A DNA stretch of 44,983 bases from Lacrimispora defluvii (lineage in GTDB: Bacteria; Bacillota; Clostridia; Lachnospirales; Lachnospiraceae), in NCBI GenBank assembly GCA_013036995.1, contig JAAOXG010000076.1:1-44983 (forward strand), read 5' to 3'. The notes under the pieces are model-generated. The model was not told where the DNA came from. It saw only the letters and a program-made list of their open reading frames with translations, and did not search any database. The position numbers and the translations under genes were made by a program. Shown here one piece after another: positions 17,136-25,453 of the stretch (the stretch's first letter is position 1; each line of letters starts with the position of its first letter).

Positions 17136-18476
17136 ATGTCCGTAGAATCGAATAACAAAGCATTGACTGTTAATAATGTAACCAAAATATATAAATTATA
17201 TGAAAAACCCATTGACCGGTTAAAAGAGGCCATGAGTCTGACTCATAAGAATTACCACCGTGATTTTTTTGCTTTAAACGGAATTTCTTTTGATGTGGAA
17301 AAGGGACAGACCGTAGGTATTATCGGTACCAACGGATCTGGAAAATCCACTATTTTAAAGATAATTACCGGAGTTCTGACACCTACTACCGGAGATGTTC
17401 AGGTAAACGGGGTGATCTCTGCTCTTTTGGAGCTTGGAGCTGGATTCAACATGGATTATACAGGGATTGAAAACATCTACATGAACGGTACCATGATGGG
17501 ATTTTCCAGAAAAGAGATGGATGAAAAACTGCAGGACATTCTGGATTTTGCTGACATTGGTGATTTTGTCTATCAGCCGGTAAAGACCTATTCCAGTGGT
17601 ATGTTTGTCCGCCTTGCATTTGCCCTTGCCATTAATGTAGAACCGGAGATTCTCATCGTTGATGAGGCACTTTCCGTAGGAGATGTTTTCTTCCAGGCGA
17701 AATGCTACCGCCGCATGGAGGAAATCCGTAAAAATGGCACCACCATTCTCATGGTTACCCATGATATGGGTGCTATCATCAAGTATTGTGACCGTGTAGT
17801 GGTATTGAACAAAGGCAATTTCATCGCAGAAGGCGAGCCGGGAAAAATGGTGGATCTTTACAAGAAGATTCTGGCAAACCAGATGGATGATCTGAATGAA
17901 GAACTGGAAGCTGCGGACAACGGGCTGTATAATGATTTTTCCGGCGACCAGGCAATTGCGGAAAAAAGCAGGGCGGCAGCAGGCGGAATGATGAAGGATA
18001 AGCTGACCATCAATCCAAACCGCACGGAATACGGGGATAAGAGGGCAGAGATCATAGATTTTGGCCTTCTTGATGAGAGAGGAAATATTACTAATCTTCT
18101 GTTAAAGGGAGAGCGTTTTACCATAAAGGAACGGATTCATTTCCATGGAGAAATCGAAACACCGATTTTCACTTATACCATCAAGGACAAGCGTGGGGCT
18201 GACCTGACCGGAACCAATACCATGTTTGAGTCCTCCGATGTAAAATCTGTTAAAAATGGCGATGAATATGTCGTGGAATTTACCCAGAAGATGACTCTTC
18301 AGGGTGGAGAATACTTACTGTCCATGAGCTGTACCGGATTTGAAAACGGGGAGCATGTTGTTTACCACCGTCTGTATGATATTGTGAACATCACCGTTAT
18401 ATCCAACAAGAATACGGTTGGAGTTTACGATATGGAACCGGATGTAAGCTTAACACTTATGCGTGCAGAAAGGTAA
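17136..18476 (+). CDS. wzt: Polysaccharide ABC exporter ATPase with C-terminal glycan-binding-type domain (Wzt-type)
   Basis: A 446-residue protein. Residues about 10-245 form an ABC ATPase: Walker A GTNGSGKSTILKI, signature YSSGMFVRLAFAL, Walker B EILIVDEALSVGD, and switch His in MVTHDM. A linker is followed by a beta-rich C-terminal domain (about 290-446), matching the Wzt C-terminal extension that in E. coli O8/O9a recognises the terminal modification of the finished chain. ATPases for teichoic acid export lack this type of domain. The start is placed at ATG 17136, five bases after GGAGG; an in-frame ATG at 17124 lacks a ribosome site. Substrate specificity is likely tied to the modifying enzymes encoded just downstream. 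Confidence 0.9.
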   Translation: MSVESNNKALTVNNVTKIYKLYEKPIDRLKEAMSLTHKNYHRDFFALNGISFDVEKGQTVGIIGTNGSGKSTILKIITGVLTPTTGDVQVNGVISALLELGAGFNMDYTGIENIYMNGTMMGFSRKEMDEKLQDILDFADIGDFVYQPVKTYSSGMFVRLAFALAINVEPEILIVDEALSVGDVFFQAKCYRRMEEIRKNGTTILMVTHDMGAIIKYCDRVVVLNKGNFIAEGEPGKMVDLYKKILANQMDDLNEELEAADNGLYNDFSGDQAIAEKSRAAAGGMMKDKLTINPNRTEYGDKRAEIIDFGLLDERGNITNLLLKGERFTIKERIHFHGEIETPIFTYTIKDKRGADLTGTNTMFESSDVKSVKNGDEYVVEFTQKMTLQGGEYLLSMSCTGFENGEHVVYHRLYDIVNITVISNKNTVGVYDMEPDVSLTLMRAER

Positions 18477-18489
18477 GGAGGAATGATGA

Positions 18490-19272
18490 ATGAATGATAT
18501 CAGCCCTGAACTTAAAAAGCTGTATCAGAATTATAATGGAGATATTAAAAAGCTGCTGCAGGAAAATCCCAGGCTGGATTATTTGTATGCCTTATCGGAG
18601 ATTAGAGAAAATCTGCTGGACTGGTTTGAGTTTAAACCAGATGCAACGCTTTTGCAGGTGGGATCTGACTACGGCGCGTTAACGGGCTTATACAGCAGAC
18701 GGGTGAAGGCAGTAACCGTATTAGATCCCTGTCACAACAATTTATCGTTCAACCGCCTCCGCAATCAGAAACAAAACAATATCCACTACGTAAATAATGA
18801 TTTAGACTCTTTTACCAGTGATGATAACTTTGATTATATCGTTTTTGCAGGTTCTCTTTGCGACCCCTATCAGGACATGATTCAAAAGGCCAAAGAACTT
18901 TTAAAACCCGACGGAATGCTGATTACTGCTATTTCAAACCGTCTGGGATTAAAGTATCAGGCTGGTGCAAAGGCGGAGCAGTTTTGTCTTTCCAGAACAG
19001 AGTTAAAGGAACTTTTATGCGGAAGTGAAGAAAACCATGGAACTGTGAAATTTTACTATCCCATGCCTGATTACCGCCTTCCTGTAACTTTATACTCCGA
19101 TGGATATCTTCCCGGTAAGGGAGATTTAACCCACGCCATACTTGCTTATGATTATCCCAAGTACTTACGTTTCGACTTAGGTAAGATGTTTGATGAAGTA
19201 TGTGAAGGAAAACAGTTTGAGACATTTGCCAATTCATTTTTAACCATTTGGAGCCGTCATGAAGAAAATTAA
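18490..19272 (+). CDS. SAM-dependent methyltransferase, probable glycan chain modifier
   Basis: A 260-residue class I methyltransferase. The SAM-binding motif I is LLQVGSDYGALTGLYSRR (about residues 54-71), followed by an acidic strand end (AVTVLDPC), FDYIVFAGSLCDPY as motif II/III region, and KELLKPDGMLITAISNRLG. The start follows AAGGAGGA with 7-base spacing. Its stop overlaps the start of the kinase-like/glycosyltransferase gene by 14 bases, so both are probably made together. Between a Wzt with a glycan-binding-type domain and a kinase-plus-coiled-coil protein, it is best explained as methylating the non-reducing end of the exported glycan (WbdD- or WsaE-like role). The acceptor is an inference. 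Confidence 0.82.
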   Translation: MNDISPELKKLYQNYNGDIKKLLQENPRLDYLYALSEIRENLLDWFEFKPDATLLQVGSDYGALTGLYSRRVKAVTVLDPCHNNLSFNRLRNQKQNNIHYVNNDLDSFTSDDNFDYIVFAGSLCDPYQDMIQKAKELLKPDGMLITAISNRLGLKYQAGAKAEQFCLSRTELKELLCGSEENHGTVKFYYPMPDYRLPVTLYSDGYLPGKGDLTHAILAYDYPKYLRFDLGKMFDEVCEGKQFETFANSFLTIWSRHEEN

Positions 19273-22200
19273 TTTTGTAAAATATAATAAAACAAGAAGA
19301 GAAGCTTTTCAGATACGCACCAGTCTGGTGGAAGAAAATGGACTGCCTTATGTGGAAAAGACTGCCCTGACGGCTGAGGGAATCCCTCATATCCGTTCTT
19401 TTGAGGAAAAATATAAAAATTTAACGGAACAAAATCAGGGGTTACATGTGGCAGACGTAACGGTCAGCCCAGATGGAACAACCGCCCGGTTTGCATTTCT
19501 AAAAGGTGAGACGTATGCTGAGATTCTTGGCCGGCAGATCGTAAATGGGAAAGTTTCGGAGGCCTCTCTGGAAGACGGCATCTCCATGATTTTAAAGGTA
19601 CATGATGATTACATGACGCCGTTCCATATCACACCGGAGTTTGAAGAAGTATTCGGTGTGCTTCCGGATTTTGCAGAACAGATTAGAAGAGACTGGGCAT
19701 TTAAACATTCCAATATAGACTGCCTTTTTGAGAATATCATGATGACTGAAGACGGTGCTTACTGTCTGGATTATGAATGGGTATTCTCTTTTCCAGTTCC
19801 GGTTAATTTCATAAAATTCCGGGTGCTGTATTATTTTTATGAGCAGTATAAAAGCATCCTGAACTATGAATCAATGGAAGTGTTTATGGAAGAACAGGGA
19901 GTGGATCGGGAACTGATTGGTATTTATGAAGAGATGGAACGCCATTTTCAGGAATATGTTCACGGTGAGAACCAGCAGATCTATCTCTTAAACTATATGC
20001 ATGAGACATTTGCCCTGCCGGACAGCATGTTTGAGGTGTCTCAGATAATTGATGATACCAAGGATCAGATTGCCCAGATGAAGGCTGAATTAAAGGAAAA
20101 GGATCTGACCATTACAAAACAGCAGGAGGAAAAGCGCTTAACGGATAACCATGTTGCCAACCAGGACATGATCATTGCTTCCCTTAGAAAAGACTGTGAA
20201 ACCATGCAGGGGATTATTGAGCAGTTAAGAAAGCATGAATCCTTCACCTATAAGGTGCTGCGCAGGCTGAAAAGAATTTTTAATGATAAATTCCCTCAAG
20301 GCACAAAGAAACGGAAAGTGCTGTTTTATATAAAGGAAACCATTCTTCATCCTGTAAAATCCATTTCCCTCTATACAACAGATGAGGGAAGAAACCTCAT
20401 GGAAGGCGACATGAAAATCGGAGAGGCATACCGGACACATGGAAAACTTCGTTTTGTAAAAGAAGGACATCCCATGGTATCCATCGTCATTCCTGTTTAC
20501 AACCAGATCCATTATACCTATGCATGCCTTCTGTCCATACTGGAGCATACAAAAAATGTGGATTATGAGATAATCATTGCAGATGATGTATCAACGGATG
20601 CAACAGCAGAGTTGTCCAAATTCACAGAGAATGTGGTGATCTGCCGCAATGAAACCAACCAGGGATTTTTAAGAAACTGCAATCAGGCGGCAAAGTCGGC
20701 AAGAGGAAAGTACATTATGTTTTTGAACAATGATACTCAGGTAACCGACGGCTGGCTGGACAGTCTGGTTAATCTAATCGAGTCAGACCCCTCCATCGGA
20801 ATGGTGGGCTCTAAGCTGGTTTATCCTGACGGACGGCTTCAGGAGGCCGGGGGAATCTTATGGAGCGATGGCTCCGGCTGGAATTACGGACGTCTCGATG
20901 ATCCGGAGAAGCCTGAATACAATTATGTAAAAGACGTAGATTATATTTCCGGTGCTGCAATCCTTCTTTCCAATGATTTGTGGAAACGGATCGGCGGCTT
21001 CGATGAACGCTTTGCACCGGCTTATTGTGAAGATTCCGATCTGGCCTTTGAGGTGCGCAAGGCCGGCTACCGGGTGGTTTATCAGCCTCTTTCCAAAGTG
21101 ATTCATTTTGAAGGCATTTCAAACGGAACTGATGTCAATGGTTCCGGCTTAAAACGCTATCAGGTGGAAAACAGTAAGAAGCTGAAAGAAAAATGGGCGG
21201 CTGAGTTTAGCTGTCAGAGCGAAAATAACGGTAACCCTGATCCATTCCGTGCCAGAGAAAGAAGCCAGGGAAAGGATATCATCCTTGTAGTGGATCATTA
21301 TGTACCTACCTATGACCGGGATGCCGGTTCCAAAACCACTTTCCAGTATTTAAAGATGTTTATTGATAAGGGATATGTGGTCAAGTTCCTGGGAGATAAT
21401 TTCCTTCATGAAGAACCTTATTCCACCGCATTACAGCAGATGGGAATCGAGATTCTTTACGGCAGGGAATATCAGGCAGGTATCTGGGACTGGTTAAAGG
21501 CACATGGTGATGATATAAAGGCAGCTTATTTAAACCGCCCCCATATCGCTCAGAAATACATTGATTTTCTCCGGGAAAATACCAGCATGAAGCTGATTTA
21601 TTACGGACATGACCTTCATTTCCTTCGGGAAGGCAGGGAATACGAGCTTACCGGAGATCCTAAGAAACGGGAAGCCTCCGAATACTGGAGATCTATGGAG
21701 CTGCGACTGATGAAAAAAGCGGCGGTTTCCTATTACCCGTCTTATGTTGAGCGGGAAGCCATTCATGAAATTGAGCCTTCTGTTCCTGTAAAGGCAATCG
21801 TAGCTTATGTATTTGACCGGTTTTTAAATCAAATCCCCAATGACTTTGAAAAGAGGGAAGGCCTGCTGTTTGTTGGCGGCTTTGCCCATCCGCCCAATGC
21901 AGATGCGGTATTGTGGTTTGCAAGAGAGATATTCCCATTAATCAGAGAGCAGATACCGGTTAATTTCTATATTGTAGGTTCCAAGGTTACCGACGAGATC
22001 AAAGCCCTGGAACAGCCGGATAACGGAATTATCGTAAAAGGTTTTGTTACGGAAGAAGAACTGGCAAGTCTTTATGCCGGCTGCCGGATCGTGGTAGTTC
22101 CACTTCGATACGGGGCAGGTGTAAAGGGAAAAGTAATTGAAGCGCTTTATTATGGCGCACCTGTTGTAACCACTTCCATCGGAGCCGAAGGAATTCCAGA

Positions 22201-22372
22201 GGCAGATCAGGTGATGGTGGTAAGAGATGAGCCTGGAACATTTGCTGAGGAAGTAATTGCTCTTTATAATGATCCGGACAGCCTAAGACAGATGAGTCAG
22301 AATACCCAGAACTACATTCGGACGTATCACAGCATTGATGCGGCATGGAGCGTAGTGGGAGAGGATTTTTAA
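19259..22372 (+). CDS. Multidomain glycan assembly protein: kinase-like, coiled coil, GT2, GT4
   Basis: A 1037-residue cytoplasmic protein. Residues 1-250 resemble an aminoglycoside/LPS-kinase fold with a catalytic-loop-like D154-x4-N159 (IDCLFEN) and metal-site D171 in LDYEW. Residues about 264-328 are a strongly charged heptad-like coiled coil. Residues about 403-640 form a GT2 domain (VSIVIPVYNQ, NNDTQ metal site, CEDSDLAFEVRKAGYRV). Residues about 674-1037 form a GT-B, GT4-type domain (YAGCRIVVVPLRYGAGVKGK, then EALYYGAPVVTTSIGAEGIP). The layout recalls WbdD (methyltransferase, kinase, coiled coil) joined to polymerising glycosyltransferases, and WsaE of Geobacillus S-layer glycans. It probably both extends and caps the chain; linkages and sugars are unknown. 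Confidence 0.82.
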   Translation: MKKINFVKYNKTRREAFQIRTSLVEENGLPYVEKTALTAEGIPHIRSFEEKYKNLTEQNQGLHVADVTVSPDGTTARFAFLKGETYAEILGRQIVNGKVSEASLEDGISMILKVHDDYMTPFHITPEFEEVFGVLPDFAEQIRRDWAFKHSNIDCLFENIMMTEDGAYCLDYEWVFSFPVPVNFIKFRVLYYFYEQYKSILNYESMEVFMEEQGVDRELIGIYEEMERHFQEYVHGENQQIYLLNYMHETFALPDSMFEVSQIIDDTKDQIAQMKAELKEKDLTITKQQEEKRLTDNHVANQDMIIASLRKDCETMQGIIEQLRKHESFTYKVLRRLKRIFNDKFPQGTKKRKVLFYIKETILHPVKSISLYTTDEGRNLMEGDMKIGEAYRTHGKLRFVKEGHPMVSIVIPVYNQIHYTYACLLSILEHTKNVDYEIIIADDVSTDATAELSKFTENVVICRNETNQGFLRNCNQAAKSARGKYIMFLNNDTQVTDGWLDSLVNLIESDPSIGMVGSKLVYPDGRLQEAGGILWSDGSGWNYGRLDDPEKPEYNYVKDVDYISGAAILLSNDLWKRIGGFDERFAPAYCEDSDLAFEVRKAGYRVVYQPLSKVIHFEGISNGTDVNGSGLKRYQVENSKKLKEKWAAEFSCQSENNGNPDPFRARERSQGKDIILVVDHYVPTYDRDAGSKTTFQYLKMFIDKGYVVKFLGDNFLHEEPYSTALQQMGIEILYGREYQAGIWDWLKAHGDDIKAAYLNRPHIAQKYIDFLRENTSMKLIYYGHDLHFLREGREYELTGDPKKREASEYWRSMELRLMKKAAVSYYPSYVEREAIHEIEPSVPVKAIVAYVFDRFLNQIPNDFEKREGLLFVGGFAHPPNADAVLWFAREIFPLIREQIPVNFYIVGSKVTDEIKALEQPDNGIIVKGFVTEEELASLYAGCRIVVVPLRYGAGVKGKVIEALYYGAPVVTTSIGAEGIPEADQVMVVRDEPGTFAEEVIALYNDPDSLRQMSQNTQNYIRTYHSIDAAWSVVGEDF

Positions 22373-22395
22373 TATATACAAGGGAGGACATTAAG

Positions 22396-23103
22396 ATGCA
22401 GGCAGTTTTGCTGGCAGGCGGGCTTGGTACCAGACTGCGATCCGTAGTAAGTGACCGGCCAAAGCCTATGGCGCTGATAGAAGAGAAGCCTTTTATGGAA
22501 TATGTGGTGAAACAGCTTATCCGGTATGGCGTGACAGAGATTATCTTTGCAGTAGGATATAAAGGTTCTATGGTAGAAGATTATTTTGGAGATGGTTCTA
22601 ATTGGGGAATCCGTGTTTCTTATGCTTACGAGGAGGAACTGTTAGGAACGGCAGGAGCCATAAAGAATGCCGGAAAACAGGTGACTGAAGATATGTTTTT
22701 CGCCTTAAATGCAGATACCTTCTATCAGATTGACTGCAGCAGCTTTACGGAACTGATGGAGGAAAAGGACCTTGATATGGCTCTTGTTCTCCGGAAAGTT
22801 CCTGATGTATCCCGCTATGGACAGGCGTTATTAGAAAACGGCCGTCTGACCGCCTTTGACGAAAAGGTGGAGGAGTCCAAAGAAGGAACCATTAACGGCG
22901 GTTTTTATTTAATAAAACGGGCTCTTTTAGATACCATTCCGGAAGGTAAGGTATCTCTTGAGCACGATATGATTCCCAGGTGGCTTTTGGAGGGAAGAAA
23001 GCTGGGCGGTCTGGTAAATGACGGGTATTTCATTGATATCGGAATTCCGGAAGATTATTACCGTTTCATGGAAGATGTAAAGGAAGGAAGGGTGATCATA
23101 TGA
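22396..23103 (+). CDS. hddC: D-glycero-alpha-D-manno-heptose 1-phosphate guanylyltransferase (HddC-like)
   Basis: A 235-residue sugar nucleotidyltransferase. It starts with MQAVLLAGGLGTRL, has the conserved Lys in DRPKPMALIEEKPFMEY, GTAGAIKNAG near residue 88, and the metal-binding Asp in FFALNADTFY. The start ATG at 22396 follows AGGGAGG; the earlier in-frame start is not supported. It overlaps hddA by 4 bases. The base specificity (GTP) is inferred from linkage to hddA, gmhB and gmhA, the order known from the GDP-heptose pathway of Aneurinibacillus thermoaerophilus S-layer glycan; the sequence alone would also suit other hexose-1-phosphate transferases. Confidence 0.84.
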   Translation: MQAVLLAGGLGTRLRSVVSDRPKPMALIEEKPFMEYVVKQLIRYGVTEIIFAVGYKGSMVEDYFGDGSNWGIRVSYAYEEELLGTAGAIKNAGKQVTEDMFFALNADTFYQIDCSSFTELMEEKDLDMALVLRKVPDVSRYGQALLENGRLTAFDEKVEESKEGTINGGFYLIKRALLDTIPEGKVSLEHDMIPRWLLEGRKLGGLVNDGYFIDIGIPEDYYRFMEDVKEGRVII

Positions 23104-24173
23104 TAATCAGAGGACGTGCCCCCCTGCGTGTCAGCTTTGGAGGAGGAGGAACTGATGTTGCTCCCTTCTGCATCGAGCAGGGAGGAGCCATAATCGGCAG
23201 TACCATTAACAAATATGCATACTGCTCCATTGTTCCGAGACAAGATGACCAGATCATCGTCCATTCCCTGGATTTTGACATGACAGTCAAGTATAACACA
23301 AAAGAAAATTATGTATACGATGGACGGCTGGATCTTGTTACGGCTGCCTTAAAAGCAATGGACATCAAACAGGGCTGCGAAGTTTACTTACAGTGTGACG
23401 CACCTCCCGGATCTGGTCTTGGAACCTCTTCTACTGTGATGGTAGCGCTATTAACTGCCATGGCAAGATGGAAGGGTGTGGAGCTTGACAGCTACGCCAT
23501 GGCTGATCTTGCTTATCAGGTGGAGAGAGAGGACCTTAAGATTGACGGCGGATATCAGGATCAGTATGCCGCAACCTTCGGAGGTTTTAATTTTATAGAA
23601 TTCCACGGACGCAACAACGTGGTAGTGAATCCGCTCAGGATTAAAAAGGAAATCATTCATGAACTGCAGTATAACCTTCTGCTTTGCTATACGGGAAACG
23701 TTCATGTTTCCGCCAACATTATTAAGGATCAGGTCTCAAACTATGAGAAAAAGGATCCATTTGAGGCGATGTGTGAAGTGAAGGCCCTTGCTTATGCCAT
23801 GAAGGATGAACTTTTAAAGGGAAACCTGTACAGCTTTGGCAAGCTTCTGGATTATGGCTGGAAAAGCAAAAAGAGAATGAGCAGCAAAATCACCACCCCA
23901 CAGATTGATGAACTCTATGAAGAGGCCTTAAAAGCAGGTGCACTGGGCGGAAAGCTTCTTGGAGCCGGCGGCGGCGGATTTTTACTTGTTTACTGTCCCT
24001 ATAATGTACGCCATAAAGTGGCTGCAAGGATGGAAGCAGCGGGAGGACAGCTGACTGACTGGAATTTTGAGTTACGAGGCGCCCAAAGCTGGATAACGGA
24101 TGAAGCAAGATGGGATTATCAGGACATCAAGGTTTCCATACCTGGTGGACAGTATCAATTTAATTTAAAATAA
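23100..24173 (+). CDS. hddA: D-glycero-alpha-D-manno-heptose 7-phosphate kinase (HddA-like)
   Basis: A 357-residue GHMP-family kinase. The N terminus GRAPLRVSFGGGGTDVAPF is diagnostic of HddA and its relatives; the GHMP ATP loop is PPGSGLGTSSTVMVALL near residue 103, and the C-terminal glycine motif is GGKLLGAGGGGFLLVY near residue 281. HddA phosphorylates D-glycero-D-manno-heptose 7-phosphate at C1 to give the alpha-1,7-bisphosphate. It overlaps hddC by 4 bases and is followed by the phosphatase gene. The presence of HddA rather than HldE points to the GDP-heptose branch, not ADP-L-glycero-heptose. Confidence 0.88.
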   Translation: MIIRGRAPLRVSFGGGGTDVAPFCIEQGGAIIGSTINKYAYCSIVPRQDDQIIVHSLDFDMTVKYNTKENYVYDGRLDLVTAALKAMDIKQGCEVYLQCDAPPGSGLGTSSTVMVALLTAMARWKGVELDSYAMADLAYQVEREDLKIDGGYQDQYAATFGGFNFIEFHGRNNVVVNPLRIKKEIIHELQYNLLLCYTGNVHVSANIIKDQVSNYEKKDPFEAMCEVKALAYAMKDELLKGNLYSFGKLLDYGWKSKKRMSSKITTPQIDELYEEALKAGALGGKLLGAGGGGFLLVYCPYNVRHKVAARMEAAGGQLTDWNFELRGAQSWITDEARWDYQDIKVSIPGGQYQFNLK

Positions 24174-24209
24174 AGAGTGGAAAAACAGGCAGCAGAGGAA
24201 GGTATGAGC

Positions 24210-24788
24210 ATGGATAAAATTATTTTTTTAGATCGGGACGGGACTATCAACGAAGAAGTGGAATATTTACACAAGCCTTCAGACTTAGTAATTCTTCCCG
24301 GTGTCTCTGCTGCATTAAAACGATTAAAGGAACAGGGATTTCGTCTGGTTGTTGTGACTAATCAGGCGGGAGTTGCCAGAGGATATTACAGCGAGTCGGA
24401 TGTAGAACAGCTGCATGAATACATGAACCGTCTGCTTGCAAAAGACGGAGCAGAAATAGACCGTTTCTTTTACTGCCCTCATCATCCGGTTCATGGAATC
24501 GGAATTTATAAAAAGTCTTGTCATTGCCGCAAACCGGATATCGGTATGTTTGAGATGGCAGAGAAGTACTTTAAGGTGGACAAGTCCCATTCCTACATGA
24601 TCGGAGACAAGCTGCTGGACACAGAAGCGGGGCGCAGATATGGCGTAAGCTCCATTCTTGTAGGTACGGGATATGGAAAAGAATTATATAACGGTCTGGC
24701 GGATGCTGATAAAAATGAAGCCCTGGATGCTTATGCAGAAGATATGACATCGGCAGCAGAATGGATCTTAAAAAGAGAAGGAGTGTGA
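24210..24788 (+). CDS. gmhB: D-glycero-D-manno-heptose 1,7-bisphosphate 7-phosphatase
   Basis: A 192-residue HAD-superfamily IIIA phosphatase. Motif I is FLDRDGTINEE (the nucleophile and acid Asp pair), motif II the Thr in VVTNQAGVARGYY, a zinc-site pattern CPHHP with CHCRKPD follows, and motif III/IV is MIGDKLLDTEAG. It removes the 7-phosphate of the heptose bisphosphate made by HddA. ATG 24210 has a GAGGAAGG site at 7-base spacing, better than ATG 24204 or an upstream GTG. The zinc pattern separates GmhB from histidinol phosphatase relatives less than absolutely, but the gene context settles it. Confidence 0.9.
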   Translation: MDKIIFLDRDGTINEEVEYLHKPSDLVILPGVSAALKRLKEQGFRLVVVTNQAGVARGYYSESDVEQLHEYMNRLLAKDGAEIDRFFYCPHHPVHGIGIYKKSCHCRKPDIGMFEMAEKYFKVDKSHSYMIGDKLLDTEAGRRYGVSSILVGTGYGKELYNGLADADKNEALDAYAEDMTSAAEWILKREGV

Positions 24789-24793
24789 GCTTG

Positions 24794-25429
24794 ATGGAAC
24801 CCATGAATTATTTGGAGGAGCTTCTTACCCGTTATCCAGTATTATCCAGTGTTAAGGATGACATAAAAGAAGCTTATGAGATTCTTGAGAACTGTTATAA
24901 AAATGGTGGAAAACTTTTAATTGCCGGAAACGGTGGAAGCTGCGCGGATGCGGAGCACATCGTCGGAGAATTGATGAAGGGCTTTGTAAAGCCCAGAGCT
25001 GTATCAGCGGAATTTGCAGAAAAGCTTTCTAAGGCAGATCCGGCTCGCGGAAGGGAACTTGCGGATAAGCTTCAGGGGGGACTTCCAGCCATTGCCTTAA
25101 CAGGCCACCCGGGACTCTCCACTGCCTATTTAAATGATGTAGACGGAAATCTTATCTATGCACAGCAGACATACGGTTATGGAAAAGAGGGAGATGTTCT
25201 TCTTGGTATTTCCACATCTGGAAATTCAAAAAATATTATGTATGCCATGACGGCAGCTAAGGCCATTGGTATGAAAACCATTGGTCTGACCGGAAGAGAC
25301 GGCGGTGAGTTAAAAGAGACCGCTGACGTATCCATCGTGGTGCCAGAGAAGGAAACCTTTAAAATTCAGGAGCTTCATCTGCCAGTATATCATGCATTAT
25401 GTCTGATGCTGGAAGAGCGGTTTTTCTAA
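24794..25429 (+). CDS. gmhA: Phosphoheptose isomerase (sedoheptulose 7-phosphate isomerase)
   Basis: A 211-residue SIS-domain protein. The substrate loops are LLIAGNGGSCADAEHIVGEL near residue 44 and GISTSGNSKNIMYAM near residue 135, with the GmhA-type insert between them (ALTGHPGLSTAYLNDVDGNL). GmhA converts sedoheptulose 7-phosphate to D-glycero-D-manno-heptose 7-phosphate, the first step of the pathway. The gene starts 5 bases past gmhB; GTG 24785, TTG 24791 and ATG 24794 are in frame, and ATG 24794 or TTG 24791 best suit the AGAAGGAG site. With hddA, gmhB and hddC this completes the route to GDP-D-glycero-alpha-D-manno-heptose. Confidence 0.91.
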   Translation: MEPMNYLEELLTRYPVLSSVKDDIKEAYEILENCYKNGGKLLIAGNGGSCADAEHIVGELMKGFVKPRAVSAEFAEKLSKADPARGRELADKLQGGLPAIALTGHPGLSTAYLNDVDGNLIYAQQTYGYGKEGDVLLGISTSGNSKNIMYAMTAAKAIGMKTIGLTGRDGGELKETADVSIVVPEKETFKIQELHLPVYHALCLMLEERFF

Positions 25430-25453
25430 TATTTACGGGAAAAGGAGGAAAAA

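Noticed and set aside
18929-19390. 153-residue minus-strand reading frame
   Set aside because: It is antisense to the methyltransferase and kinase-like genes, with no ribosome site or recognisable domain.
20811-22391. Several minus-strand frames of 78-114 residues within the 1037-residue gene
   Set aside because: All are antisense to well-conserved GT2 and GT4 motifs and lack start signals.
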